Shown: piece by piece, positions 46,580-57,690 of the stretch
Numbering within the stretch: the stretch's first letter is position 1
Layout: each line of letters opens with the position of its first letter
DNA from: Beroe forskalii
Taxonomy: Eukaryota; Ctenophora; Nuda; Beroida; Beroidae
Reading direction: 5' to 3'
Length of the DNA stretch: 64,000 nt
Assembly: GCA_011033025.1 (NCBI GenBank)
Contig: WFMF01000650.1
Coordinates: 5,898 to 69,897 of the forward strand
The notes under the pieces: model-generated
What the model saw: only the letters and a program-made list of their open reading frames with translations
The model's database searches: none
Told to the model about the DNA's origin: nothing
Made by a program: the position numbers and the translations under genes

Positions 46580-47494
46580 TGACACACGCAAACTTGTCCA
46601 CTAGTTAGGTATATTTTTTCATTTTGTTCCAATTACATATGCTGTTTCTTAATAGCCAATAACTCGATAACATGTCTTTATAAATATTACCTGACATACC
46701 ATTCAATGTTGCATGTAATAACTTATCATCGCACAATACACAATGCACAAGTTACATTTTATACTTTTATACACGGCTGTAAGTGTACCTACATTGTGTG
46801 GATTGCTACAGTCTCACGTGATATATCAAATAACATTAACAACACATAATGTCGGAATATAGTATTTGAACATTGTGCTATTTTGGAATAATGGTGCTGC
46901 GATCTTTCATTTTTTTCCTGAAATGTATTAAATACACTTAGTCACTCTGCGAAGAATTTTGTTTTGACTGCATGTATGGTGTACCATTCATAAATCGTGG
47001 TTTTTGTTATTAGTAGCTTTTTTGTGCTCATAATTATTCACGGGAAAATTGGTCATTCTAAATTTGTGTTTTGCAGCGCTGCACTTCTTGTGTGAGATCG
47101 GCTAATTTTTACACAGATTGTACTGTTTTCATGGAAAATTTACGTAGGTACGTAAACATTAAATGCGGATTGGTTGTATTTTTCAATTAAAACGTCGCCA
47201 CCTTTTATCCTTAATTACTCTAAATGTTCAAATGTCCTTTGTTAATTTTTGTACAATTGACTGTCATTGCCCTAACCAGCGCCCTGGTTTCGCGCACGGA
47301 GTAGGGGAAGCTCCTGACAGAGGCGTGCCGTGGGGTGTTGGGATGCCTCGCAGAATGTTACCCTACCCTCGCGCGCGGCGCAACGTTCCATATTTGGACG
47401 TCACGTTGCGCTTTCGCCCGGGGTTGGGGAAATTGGCCAAAATGTGCAGCAGAAAGTGCTGACTGCTGCACAATCTGATTGGTTGAGCGCTTGC

Positions 47495-48005
47495 TAAACA
47501 CGTATATCCCTGTGTGGCTCGCGCAGCGCGCTTCCCCAGGGAAGCGCGCGCGGCGCGTACACACACCTATACGGGCTTAGGAAGTTGAGCGCGTACTACG
47601 TCATTATCATAAGTTAACGTATTGCGCTACGAAACGACGCGCGCGCATCAATATTGTCAAAAGTTGTCTGACCCCTACGCCTTCGGTGGGCGCGCGCGCG
47701 AAGCGCGCGCGTCCGCCGACGTGTTGCGCGTTCCTAAGCCCGCATAGGTGTGCGTACGCGCGCCGCGCTATAGCTACCCTACGGGAAGCGCGCCGCGCAA
47801 CGCAGACAGGGATATACGTGTTTAGCAATGTTGCGCGCTAGTAATGGGAGAAATCCAATATCAATGATTACGCACCTGGTTAGAGGAAGGTAAGAGGGGG
47901 GCTTCCTAAGTTCCTAAGCCCGCATAGGTGTATGTACGCACGCGGCACTTCCCTGGCCCCCTCGCGCGCGCGAAGCGCGCGAGCTCCGACTCGCATTATT
48001 TTGGA
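47495..48005. repeat. GC-rich repeat cluster with inverted modules
   Basis: The module aaacacgtatatccctgtgt, then cgcgcgg, then tacacacacctatacgggct occurs at 47496-47585 and inverted at about 47730-47830. A partial inverted copy (ttcctaagcccgcataggtg) lies at 47909. The first and second copies can fold on each other. Runs such as gcgcgcgcgcgaagcgcgcg favour hairpin or Z-DNA forms. Confidence 0.75.
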
Positions 48006-48394
48006 AAAAATAAGGGGGAGGCAACGTCTGGCTAGGTTAGGGGAAGGGGGCTTACTGTACGTGACACCCCTAAATCCCCGATTTTTCAGTTTCACGCATT
48101 CATGTCAGTTTGCAGTGCACACCTATCATTTCCAACATCGTCTTTTAGATTTTGCCGACACTCAAAAGTTTTGCGACTGATGCATTTCTAGAATACATTA
48201 CAGAACAAATAGTGAAAACCAAGTTTATAATTAACATATGATTTGTCGATTTTTCCAGTGTTCTTGATCCAATATGTAATGACCTGACGTAGCTGTGTCC
48301 TATGATCTCATGTTTTGATTTTTAAGTGTTCTTGATCTAATGATTCGATATACCTGTGCTCTAGTGCTCTGATATTCCAGTGTTCTCGATATAG

Positions 48395-48476
48395 TTTTTT
48401 TGGTTTTTTTTTGGTTTTGATTATTGAAATGAATTGTGATGGTTGAATACCATAATATTTATGTTATGTTATGTTA
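48395..48476 (+). mobile_element. 82-bp short retroelement-like insertion
   Basis: It is absent from block A at about 25750, where cgatatag is followed directly by tggtccgac. It ends in an atgttatgttatgtt tail, like a 5'-truncated LINE or SINE tail, and may duplicate tag. Too short to classify. Confidence 0.65.
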
Positions 48477-48835
48477 GTGGACCGACATACCTATGTTCCA
48501 AATCCAAGATCTAGTGTTCTATGTTCCTGTGATTGCGATTTTATGATATGACGTGCCTGTGTCCCATGATATAGTGTAGAAGTGTCATACCTATGTGGTG
48601 GTGTTTGAGATCTTATGATTTGACATGCCTGTATCCCTTGATCCTCATCTATAGTCTAAGGATTGACAAAATCTGGCAACGTGCACACTGAAGCATATAG
48701 TTTTCATTTTATTTTGGCCAAAAAGTTGTGTGACAATGATCTAACTCAGCCAGAGTTATGATTATATGAGACACATACCTCGCCATCGCAAAGTCTGGCA
48801 AATATACACTTTGAATAATGAATTTCATACATTAA

Positions 48836-49070
48836 TAGAAAACTTTTTAAAACCCAGAGGAGACTGGCGATGTTCCACACAGTAAGAGACCACTTAGAAA
48901 GAATTGACATGTTTCATACTATATATCATCAGAATTCTAAAATGGAATATATTCTGGTTAGTAACCATACAAAACTTGATATCTCCCAGAAGAATATTTA
49001 TCAAAACTTTATTAAATGAGCGGTTTCAAAATAACAAAATTTAATTGAATAAATAAAAGTGATCTGAGAG
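48836..49070. mobile_element. 235-bp insertion with 10-bp target duplication
   Basis: It is absent from block A at about 28748. Direct repeats catacattaa lie at 48826-48835 and 49071-49080. The right end is A-rich (aattgaataaataaaagtga), compatible with a SINE-like retroposon, but no tRNA-like promoter boxes are evident. Confidence 0.7.
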
Positions 49071-49094
49071 CATACATTAACATGATATGAGCAT

Positions 49095-49482
49095 TCTACT
49101 GCTCTCCACATTTCATTACCTGAAGGGATCATGTTGGTGTTCAATTACGGAGTTGGAGAAAAGTCTTGCAGATTGATGTCTTTTTCATTCAAATATGTTT
49201 TAACCCTGATTTTCAGGAGAAGCATCTCTCAAGATGGAGTATTGGATCAGGATGCATGCCACTTGCATTAATTTTATTAATGTGCAACGTAAAAGGTCAC
49301 AAATAACCTGGTTTCATCCACCGGTCCTCTTCACTAAGTGTGTTGCTTAATTTCTTGCTGCTCTTAATTTACTGCTCTCCACATTGCATTACCTGAAGGG
49401 ATCATGTTGGTGTTCAAGTACGGAGTTGGAGAAAAGTCTTGCAGATTGATGTCTTGAAGAAAGATTTCTTTTTAATTCAAAT
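49095..49482. mobile_element. terminal-repeat retroelement-like insertion, copy 2
   Basis: It is flanked by 13-bp direct repeats atgatatgagcat (49082-49094, 49483-49495). It has the same architecture as 20851-21507: module, internal segment with ccatccaccggtcctct, then module again. The modules lie at about 49097-49194 and 49371-49482. The left module lacks the distal 5' part seen in the other copy. A remnant of this same insertion is at 28768 in block A. Confidence 0.8.
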
Positions 49483-49549
49483 ATGATATGAGCATCTTTC
49501 AAATTTTGCAAAAACTACAAATTTCGAAACATAATATAATTTGTAAAAG

Positions 49550-49590
49550 AGACTTGTTTTAAGCACTTTTTGAGTGCTTTCATCAGCTAT
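49550..49590 (-). other. hammerhead-ribozyme-like remnant
   Basis: On the minus strand CTGATGA is followed by a perfect 7-bp hairpin (AAGCACT, loop CAAAA, AGTGCTT) and then AAAAC, where a hammerhead needs GAAAC. The core and stem II are therefore present, but the invariant G is replaced. Stem I pairing is not convincing. Hammerheads are known in Penelope-like elements and animal retrozymes; this copy would be inactive, or chance. Confidence 0.35.
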
Positions 49591-49714
49591 TTTCTGGAGG
49601 TTTCTGTACTCCAGTAGCTCAGGTAAAGTCAGTATGCAACATTCGAGTGGACAAAGTTGCTCAACGGTTTTTGGTACTTACAACTGTGCTTCATCGAAAA
49701 AATTCACTGCCCTT

Positions 49715-50060
49715 TCATGAATCGACGTCATGGGTGGTGCTACAGCCATGCCCATTTTTCGCATGATTTAACGGCTGTATCTCCAATTCCTTTTGGAGTT
49801 GGGAGCAAACAATCCACCTTAAAATGACCGCAATGGACACATTATGCCAGGCAGATGATGGTTTTGATGCCCTCAGACCTTTCGTTTTTGAGTTACAGCC
49901 AAAAAACTGATCTTTCGTCACCTGTGAGCCAATGCAAGGTAAAAATCGTAACTTTCGTTCCTTTTGGAGTTCAGCATGAAACAACCAGGTTAAAATAACC
50001 GTTATCACCCAATTTTGGGGAAAGATGATGGTTTTGAAGCCTTAAGACCTTCTATTTTAT
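49715..50060. repeat. ~170-bp tandem duplication
   Basis: Two diverged units share ccttttggagtt (49789, 49960), then ttaaaat, then gatgatggttttga (49854, 50024). Minus-strand frames here are not supported. Confidence 0.75.
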
Positions 50061-50421
50061 AGAAAGTGCACAAAAATAGGGATTTAAAAGCAGTTACAAA
50101 GCCATCGGACCTTATCGAAACTATATAATCATTTTTTCTCCACATACTCCAGGATGTAAGGTCCATCCGTTAGCAACGGTTACTAGCCCTTCAGATCATG
50201 TAGAATCGATGTAGCTTTATCATGACATCTGATCTTGATAGCGATCTTGAAGTCCATATTAACCACACCCTTTTTAAGGTCACACGCAGGCTTGATATTT
50301 CATAACTTATATAACGATCGTTATATAATTCTTGCTCTGATAATTTTTGTTATATAACGGCTTCAATAATGGAGTTTAGGGGTCAATAAATAATTTTCAT
50401 AAGATTTTAAAATTTTCGAAA

Positions 50422-50522
50422 TTTTGGGGTGTGATAATTTTTCCAGGTGTGTGATAACTGTACAGTTATCACACCCCTCAAAGAACAGTTATCACACCTT
50501 GAAAAATTATCACACCCCAAAA
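50422..50522. repeat. 101-bp inverted repeat
   Basis: The arms of about 40 bp are ttttggggtgtgataatttt at the left and aaaattatcacaccccaaaa at the right. They continue inward through gtgataactgt and acagttatcac. Probably a small foldback element. Confidence 0.9.
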
Positions 50523-50659
50523 ATCAAAACTTTAGAATTTTGTTATTCGTATTTATTTACTATGTAAAATCATTTCAATCTGACTTTTAGTCAATTCTCT
50601 CACTCCATTATGATACACCAGTGTTGAGTGTATACATCTTATGTTATCTTATTTATGCA

Positions 50660-51345
50660 TCCACCGTTCACGTTAGTCATTATATGAGCCGCGCCCGCAC
50701 GTGCCAGTAAAACAGTAAGACCACTTGATCTAAATCAATACATCAGTGTATACAGTTTATGTTATCTTGTTTTGGTTTCATGAGTTTATGTATTCCTGTT
50801 TGTCATTATATGAGCCGCGCACCCACGTGCCAGCAAGACCACTTGCTCTCACTCCATTACGATACATCAGTGTATACGTATTAAGTTATCTTGTTTTGGT
50901 TTCATGAGTTTATGTATACTTGTTTGTCAGTAAATGAGCCGCGCACCCACGTGCCAGTAAGACCACTTGCTCTCACTCCATTACGATACATCAGTGTATA
51001 CGTATTAGGTTATCTTGTTTTGGTTTCATGAGTTTATGTATACCTTGTTTGTCATTATATGAGCCGCGCACCCACGTGCCAGTAAGACCACTTGCTCTCA
51101 CTCCATTAGCTCATTAGGATACATCAGTGTATACGTAGTATGTTATCTTGTTTGGTTTCATGAGTTTATGTATACTTGTTGGTCATTATATGAGCCGCGC
51201 ACCCACGTACCAGTAAGACCACTTGCTCTCACTCCATTAGGATACATCAGTGTAGCAGTGTATACATTTATTTTGTTATCTTGTTTTGGTTTCATGAGTT
51301 TATGTATACACGGTAGTCGATATATCAACCGTGCACCTACTTACC
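50660..51345. repeat. ~125-bp tandem array, six units
   Basis: Units begin near 50683, 50808, 50933, 51058 and 51188, plus a diverged edge unit. Each carries tgagccgcgcacccacgtgc, agtaagaccacttgctctca, and tcagtgtatac. Each full unit has a CACGTG E-box (cacgta in the last). No coding. Confidence 0.9.
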
Positions 51346-51724
51346 CTCACTACAATTTGCCTATAAATATGCATCCGTTACGGCGTTACACACTTACACG
51401 GAAATGATCTTTGTTTTGATGTTGCTACACATTTCCATCGACGATCACTTTTATAGTACCTTGGAATCGAAAGATATGAGCAAAGTTTATAATGATTCCG
51501 GATTTGCGTTTTATTCATACTTTGAAGGCAAATTTAAATATACATAGCCACTCTTCACCATCTAATCTAAGATTCTGGCCAATCTTGATATTTTCCTAAA
51601 TAAATTTCAGGCCCTATACTCTCTAGCTCAAAGGATTTTTATATTTAAAAGCTTCTAAATTTGCTTTTTTTTATTGGAAAAACCAGTGTAGATCTCCGCC
51701 CGTTTCTCACGTTATATAATAGAT

Positions 51725-51893
51725 TAATCAAACACCCTAAGGATACGTTTATATCAATTATCACACTCGCCTTCGGCTCGAGTGATAATTGGAATTATTG
51801 CACTCGCCTTCGGCTCGAGCAATAATTCGAATTATCACACTCGCTTCGCTCGTGTGATAATTCATATAAACGTATCCTAAGGGTGTTTGATTA
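51725..51893. mobile_element. foldback/MITE element of nested hairpins
   Basis: The ends ttaatcaaacaccctaagga, then tacgtttata and tataaacgta, then tcctaagggtgtttgatta are near-perfect inverted repeats. The interior holds three tgtgataatt / cactcgccttcggctcgag hairpins. About 169 bp, non-coding. Confidence 0.85.
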
Positions 51894-52361
51894 TCCTATA
51901 ATAAACATTATATTGTTCCGTAACATGTTCAGCAAGAGGGTTATGGGCGAAAAAACTGATATTTCGATGGGTGTCCGCAGGGAAAAGTGGAGGCTATTAT
52001 TGTACCTTAGCCCAGGGAGATCATACGTTCCACAAACTCTGACAAAGGACAGCAAATGACCAAATGAGTGATTGAACAGCGATTTTGTGAGACCCAAAAA
52101 TTTAGATCAAGTTGTGAAATAACACACTTAAAATTCTGGCAATTAACTAGGTATCAAACTCGGCAAGATGAAGCAAAATCTGGCCAGGGCCGAGTTTGAA
52201 AAAAGGACCGATTTTGGCCGAGGCTGAGGCCGAGTACGAGGTCGCTTCCTCAGCAGCGTCTGGAGCAGCAACCCTCAGAAGCCAGACGTCCTGAAACTAA
52301 AATTAACACCCTGATATGATTTTGTGACTCATTTTTGTTTTTCGTTAGATAGAAAATTTCA
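51894..52361. other. upstream flank of SPCS2 exons, no gene seen
   Basis: No exon is recognised. It is probably intron or promoter-side sequence of the SPCS2 gene. Confidence 0.35.
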
Positions 52362-52419
52362 ATGTACTTACCATCTACTGACTTCGTTACACCCCTAAAG
52401 AATACTTACCATCTACTGT
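52362..52419. repeat. two stray units of the 37-38-bp ATACTTACC array
   Basis: Two units of the array found at 29420-30395 (tacttaccatctactgactt ... agaatacttaccatctact) lie in the same orientation 50 bp upstream of an SPCS2 exon. Confidence 0.9.
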
Positions 52420-52466
52420 TATAGGTCTCTGATAAGTTAATTATCTAACTTTGATTTTGAGTGCAG

Positions 52467-53015
52467 GACACAATGGTAAATATAGTGAGGAATTGGAGTG
52501 TGAGCTCTGACAAGCCAGTCATTGTTGAAAACTACGATAAGGTAAGGAAGTTGTGTCAATTCATTGCCACGTACTCAGTCCTGTTGGGAGCCCCATTTTT
52601 CACTTCACGGCACTTTGTTCCTTTTGATCCTAACCATAACCCTTGCCTTACTGACCCAGACCATAACCTTTGCCTGAGTCGAAATATTACGAGGTGAAAT
52701 GTCCGTTTCCCTCCTGAATTATTATTCCAGAATCCAGATTGTTATACTTATACAATGTTGATATGACCTTCAAAAGAATGTCAGTATGTGAATAATTCTA
52801 ATTGTATCCCATGAACACTGATCCCAACAGCTCTTGAACCTGTTACCAGGTCGCTGTTAAGAACGGACTAGACGACATGTTGCGGTCCCATTTCACCTCC
52901 AAGTACCAAGTTAAAGAAACGTTCGTAACACGTGACACCCGCCTAGTTATCTGCTTCATCGCCTGCCTCTTCTCCGGATTCGCATGTCTCTGGGACTACC
53001 TACATCCCTTCCCAG
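52467..53015 (+). CDS. SPCS2: signal peptidase complex subunit 2, N-terminal exons
   Basis: Exon 52467-52541 (acceptor ttttgagtgcag, donor GTAAGG) encodes IVRNWSVSSDKPVIVENYDK. Exon 52850-53015 (acceptor ctgttaccag, donor GTAAAA) encodes VAVKNGLDDMLRSHFTSKYQ, then a TRDTRLVICFIACLFSGFAC segment and WDYLHPFP. The join is phase 0 and the second exon exits in phase 1. SPCS2 (SPC25) is an ER-membrane subunit of the complex that removes signal peptides. The order KPV-x-I-x-x-x-D, AVKN-x-LDD, K-Y, RL-x-IC-x-I-x-C, WDY-x-HPFP and one hydrophobic segment matches the family start. The intron after HPFP is where the 4.7-kb array begins. The second membrane segment and C-terminal half are not found before the window end. 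An upstream non-coding or short first exon is likely. Confidence 0.85.
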
Positions 53016-56000
53016 GTAAAATCCCTTCCCAGGTAGAATCCCTTCCCAGGTAGAATCCCTTCCCAGGTAGAATCCCTTCCCAGGTAGAATCCCTTCCCAG
53101 GTAGAATCCCTTCCCAGGTAGAATCCCTTCCCAGGTAGAATCCCTTCCCAGGTAGAATCCCTTCCCAGAATCCTTCCCAGGCAGAATGCCCCCCTTCCCA
53201 GGTAGAACCTTCCCAGGTAGAATCCTTCCCAGGTAGAATCCTTCCCAGGTAGAATCCCTTCCCAGGTAGAACCTTCCCAGGCAGAACCTCTCCTTTCAGA
53301 ACCTCCAGGCAGAACCCCTTCCCAGGCTGAATCCTTCCCAGGTAGATCCTTCCCAGGTAGAATCCCTCCCGGTTGAATCCTTCCAGGCAGAACCCCTTCC
53401 AGGTAGAATCCTTTTCCTGGTAGAATCCCTTCCAGGTAGAATCCCTTCCCAGGTAGAATCCTTCCCAGGTAGAATCCCTTCCCAGGTGAATCCTTCCCAG
53501 GCAGAATCCCTTCCCAGGCAGAACTCCTTCCCAGGTAGAATCCCTTCCCAGGCAGAATCCCTTCCCAGGCAGAATCCCTTCCCAGGCAGAATCCTTCCCA
53601 GGTTGAATCCTTCCCAGGGCAGAATCCTTCCCAGGCAGAATCCCTTTCCCAGGCAGAATCCCTTCCCAGGCAGAATCCTTCCCAGGTAGAATCCCTTCCA
53701 GGCAGAATCCCTTCCCAGGTAGAATCCTTCCCAGGCAGAATCCTTCCCAGGCAGAATCCTTCCCAGGCAGAATCCCTTCCCAGGTAGAATCCTTCCCAGG
53801 TAGAATCCCTTCCCAGGCAGAATCCTTCCCAGGCAGAATCCCCTTCCCAGGCAGAATCCTTCCCAGGCAGAATCCTTCCCAGGTAGAATCCTTCCCAGGC
53901 AGATCCCTTCCCAGGTAGAATCCTTCCCAGGCAGAATCCTTCCCAGGTAGAATCCTTCCCAGGTAGAATCCTCCCCAGGTAGAATCCCTTCCCAGGTAGA
54001 ATCCCTTCCCAGGGCAGAATCCTTCCCAGGCAGATCCCTTCCCCAGGTAGAATCCTTCCCAGGTAGAATCCCTTCCCAGGTAGAATCCTTCCCAGAATCC
54101 CTTCCCAGGTAGAATCCCTTCCAGTAGAATCCTTCCCAGGTAGAATCCCTTCCCAGGTAGAATCCTTCCCAGGTAGAATCCTTCCCAGGTAGAATCCCTT
54201 CCCAGGTAGAATCCCTTCCCAGGTAGAATCCCTTCCCAGGTAGAATCCCTTCCCAGGTAGAATCCCTTCCCAGGCAGAATCCCTTCCCAGGCAGAATCCT
54301 TCCCAGGTAGAATCCCTTCCCAGGTGAATCCCTTCCCAGGTGGGAATCCCTTCCAGGTAGAATCCCTTCCAGGTAGAATCCCTTCCAGGCAGAATCCTTC
54401 CCAGGCAGAATCCCTTCCCAGGTAGAATCCTCCAGGCAGATCCTTCCCAGGCAGAATCCCTTCCCAGAATCTCCCAGGCAATCCTTCCCAGGCAGAATCC
54501 CCTCCCAGGCAGAATCCTTCCCAGGCAGAATCCCTCCCAGGCAGAACCTCCCAGAATCCTTTCCCAGGCAGAACCCTCCTTCCCAGGTAGAATCCCTTCC
54601 CAGGTAGAATCCCTTCCCAGGTAGAATCCCTTCCCAGGTAGAATCCCTTCCCAGGTAGAATCCTTCCCAGGTAGAATCCCTTCCCAGGTAGAATCCTTCC
54701 CAGGTAGAATCCCTTCCCAGGTAGAATCCTTTCCCAGGTAGAATCCCTTCCCAGGGAGAATCCCTTCCCAGGTAGAATCCTCCCAGGCAGAATCCTTCCC
54801 AGGTAGAATCCCTTCCCAGGCAGAATCCTTCCCAGGCAGAATCCCTCCCAGGCAGAATCCCTTCCCAGGCAGAATCCTTCCCAGGTAGAATCCCTTCCCA
54901 GGCAGAATCCCTCCCAGGCAGAACCCTCCCAGGCAGAACTCCTCCCAGAACCTCCCAGCAGACCTCCTCCAGGCAGAACCTCCCGCAAGAAGAACTCCTC
55001 CCAGGCAGAACCTCCAGGCAGAATCCCTCCCAGGCAGAACCTCCCAGAACCTCCCTGCAGCAGACCTCCTGCCCAGAACCTAGCAGAACCTCCCAGCAGA
55101 AACCTCCCAGGCAGAATCCCTCCCAGGCAGAATCCTCCCGCTCCCCTCCAGAAGAACCTCCCAGGCAGAATCCCTCCCAGGCAGAATCCCTCCCAGGCAG
55201 CAACCTCCTGCGCAGAATCCCCTCCCAGGCAGAACCTCCAGGTAACCTCCTGCGCAGAACCTCCCTGGCAGAATCCCTCCCAGGCAGAACCTCCTGCGCG
55301 CAACCTCCAGGCAGAACCTCCTCCGCGCAAACCTCCCCTCCCAGGCAGAAATCCTCCCAGGCAGACCTCCTTCCCAGCAACCTCCCGCAGAATCCCTCCC
55401 AGGCAGAACCCCTCCCAGGCAGAAATCCTCCTGCGCAGAACTCCTCCCAGGCAGAACCTCCAGGCAGAACTCTCCCAGGCAGAACCTCCTAGAAGAACCT
55501 CCCAGGCAGAATCCCCTTCCCAGGCAGAACCCTCCCAGGCAGAACCTTCCCAGGCAGAACCTCCCAGGCAGAACCTCCCTCCGCAGCGCAGAACCTCCCA
55601 GGCAGAACCTCCCCGCAGAATCCTCCCGCAGAACCTCCGCAGCAAACTCCTCCCAGGCAGAATCCTCCCAGGCAGAACCTCCCAGGCAGAACCTCCCAGG
55701 CAGAACTCTCCCGCAGAACCTCCCAGGCAGAATCCCTCCTGCGCAGAACCTCCCGGCAGACCCCTCCCAGGCAGAACCTCCCAGGCAGAAATCCTCCTGC
55801 GCAACCTCCAGGCAGAACCTCCCAGGCAGAATCCTCCCGTGCAGAACCTCCTGCGCAGAACCTCCTGCGCAACCTCCCAGGCAGAACCTCCTGCAGCAGA
55901 ACCTCCCAGGCAGAACCTCCCGGCAGAACCTCCCAGGCAGAACCTCCCCAGGCAGAACCTCCCAGGCAGAATCCTCCCAGCAGCAACCTCCCCTTCCTCG

Positions 56001-57690
56001 CGGCAGAATCCCTCCCGCGCAGAACCTCCCGCGCAGAACCCTCCCGCGCAGAATCCTCCCGCGCAGAACCTCCCGCGCAGAACTCCCTCCTCCCAGCAAA
56101 CCCTCCTGGGCAACCTCCTGCGCAACCTCCCCAGGCAGAATCCCTCCCAGCAAGAACCTCCCAGGCAGAAATCCTCCCAGGCAAACCTCCCAGAAACCCT
56201 CCCAGGCAGAACCCTCCCAGGCAGAACCTCCCTGCAGAACCCCTCCCAGGCAGAACCTCCCAGCAACCTCCCTCCCCAGGCAGAACCTCCCAGGCAGAAC
56301 CTCCCTGCGCAGAACCTCCCAGGCAGAACCTCCCAGGCAGAGAACCTCCCAGGCAGAACCCTCCCAGCAACCTCCCCCAAACCTCCCAGGCAGGCAGAAC
56401 CTCCCAGGCAGAACCTCCCAGGCAGAACCTCCCGCCGCAAACCTCCCGCAGAACCCTCCCGCGCAACCTCCCAGAGCAACCCCTCCTGCAGAACCTCCCT
56501 CCTGGCAGAAACCTCCCAGGCAGAATCCCTCCTGCGGCAGAACCTCCCGCGCAACCTCCTGCAGAATCCCTCCCAGCAAACCTCCTCCCCAGGCAGAACC
56601 TCCCAGGCAGAACCTCCCAAGGCAGAACCCCTCCCGCAGAACTCCTCCCAGGCAGAACCTCCTGCGTGCAACCTCCCGCCCCCTCCCGCGCAACCTCTCC
56701 CGCAGAACCTCCCTGCAGAAATCCTCCCAGGCAACCCTCCTCCCAGGCAGAACCTCCAGGCAGAACCTCCTGCGCAAAGCAGAACCTCCCGCGCGCAACC
56801 TCCCTGCAGAACCTCCTGCGCAGAACCTCCCGCGCAAACCTCCTCCCGCGCAGAACCTCCTGCGCAACCTCCCGCGCAAAACCTCCCGCAACCTCCTCCC
56901 CGCGCCGAACCTCCCGCGCAGAACCTCCTCCCGCGCAAACCTCCCTGCAACCTCCTGCAGAATCCCTCCCTGCGCAACCTCCCGTGCGCAGAACCTCCTG
57001 CGCGCAACCTCCTGCGCAGAACCTCCTGCGCAGAACCTCCCTGCGCAACCCTCCCAGGCAAACCTCCTGCGCAAACCCCTCCCGCAGCAACCTCCCGCAA
57101 CCCTCCCCAGAACCTCCTCCCGCAGAACCTCCCCTGCGCAGAACCTCCCAGCAGTAAACCCTCCCAGGCAGAACCTCTCCTGCGCAGAACTCCCTCCCAC
57201 CCTCCCAGCAACCCTCCCAGGCAGAACCTCCTGCGGGTGAACCCTCCCGCGCAACCTCCAGCAATCCCTCCCAGGCAGAACTCCTCCCGGCAACCTCCCC
57301 AACCTCTCTCCAGAACCTCCCAGGCCGAACTCTCCTGGCAAACCTCCCCCTCCAGAAAATCCTCCCAGGCAGAACCTCCCCAACCTCCCGCGCAGAACCT
57401 CCCCAGAACCCTCCCAGGCAGAACCCTCCCGGCAGAACCTCCTGCGCAAATCCCTCCAACCTCCCGCAAACCTCCTGCGGCAACCTCCTGCGCGTGTCCT
57501 CCGCGCAAATCCCCAACCTCCCGCAAACCTCCAGAAACCCCTCCTGCAAACCTGCGCAACCTCCGCAACCTCCCTCCTGCGCGGCAAACTCCTCCCAGGC
57601 AGCAAACCTCCCGCAACCCCTCCCGCGGCAACCCCTCCCGGCAAAAAACCTCCCGCAAACCTCCCGCAACCTCCTGCGCAACCTCCGCAA
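53006..57690. repeat. 17-bp to 14-bp array seeded on the SPCS2 5' splice site
   Basis: The first unit is the exon end itself (CCCTTCCCAG) plus the first intron bases. It is then repeated as CCCTTCCCAGGTAGAAT for hundreds of copies. Up to about 54780 most units keep CAGGTAGAA. From there to about 55900 CAGGCAGAA dominates, with units shortened to about 14 bp (AACCTCCCAGGCAG). The distal end drifts to CCTCCTGCGCAGAA. Several frames are stop-free on both strands, giving minus frames up to 1610 codons and a plus frame of 635 codons that carry no protein signal. Confidence 0.97.

Larger units (their letters stand above)
44083..49490. repeat. duplicated block, copy B
   Basis: This is colinear with 17574-28838 (copy A). 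It is shorter because it lacks the LINE at 25930, the insertion at 20851 and about 1.1 kb near 18126-19258. It has gained insertions at 45018, 46440, 48395 and 48836. Clean over its whole length, it is the better reference for the corrupted part of A. No host gene is recognised. Confidence 0.85.
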
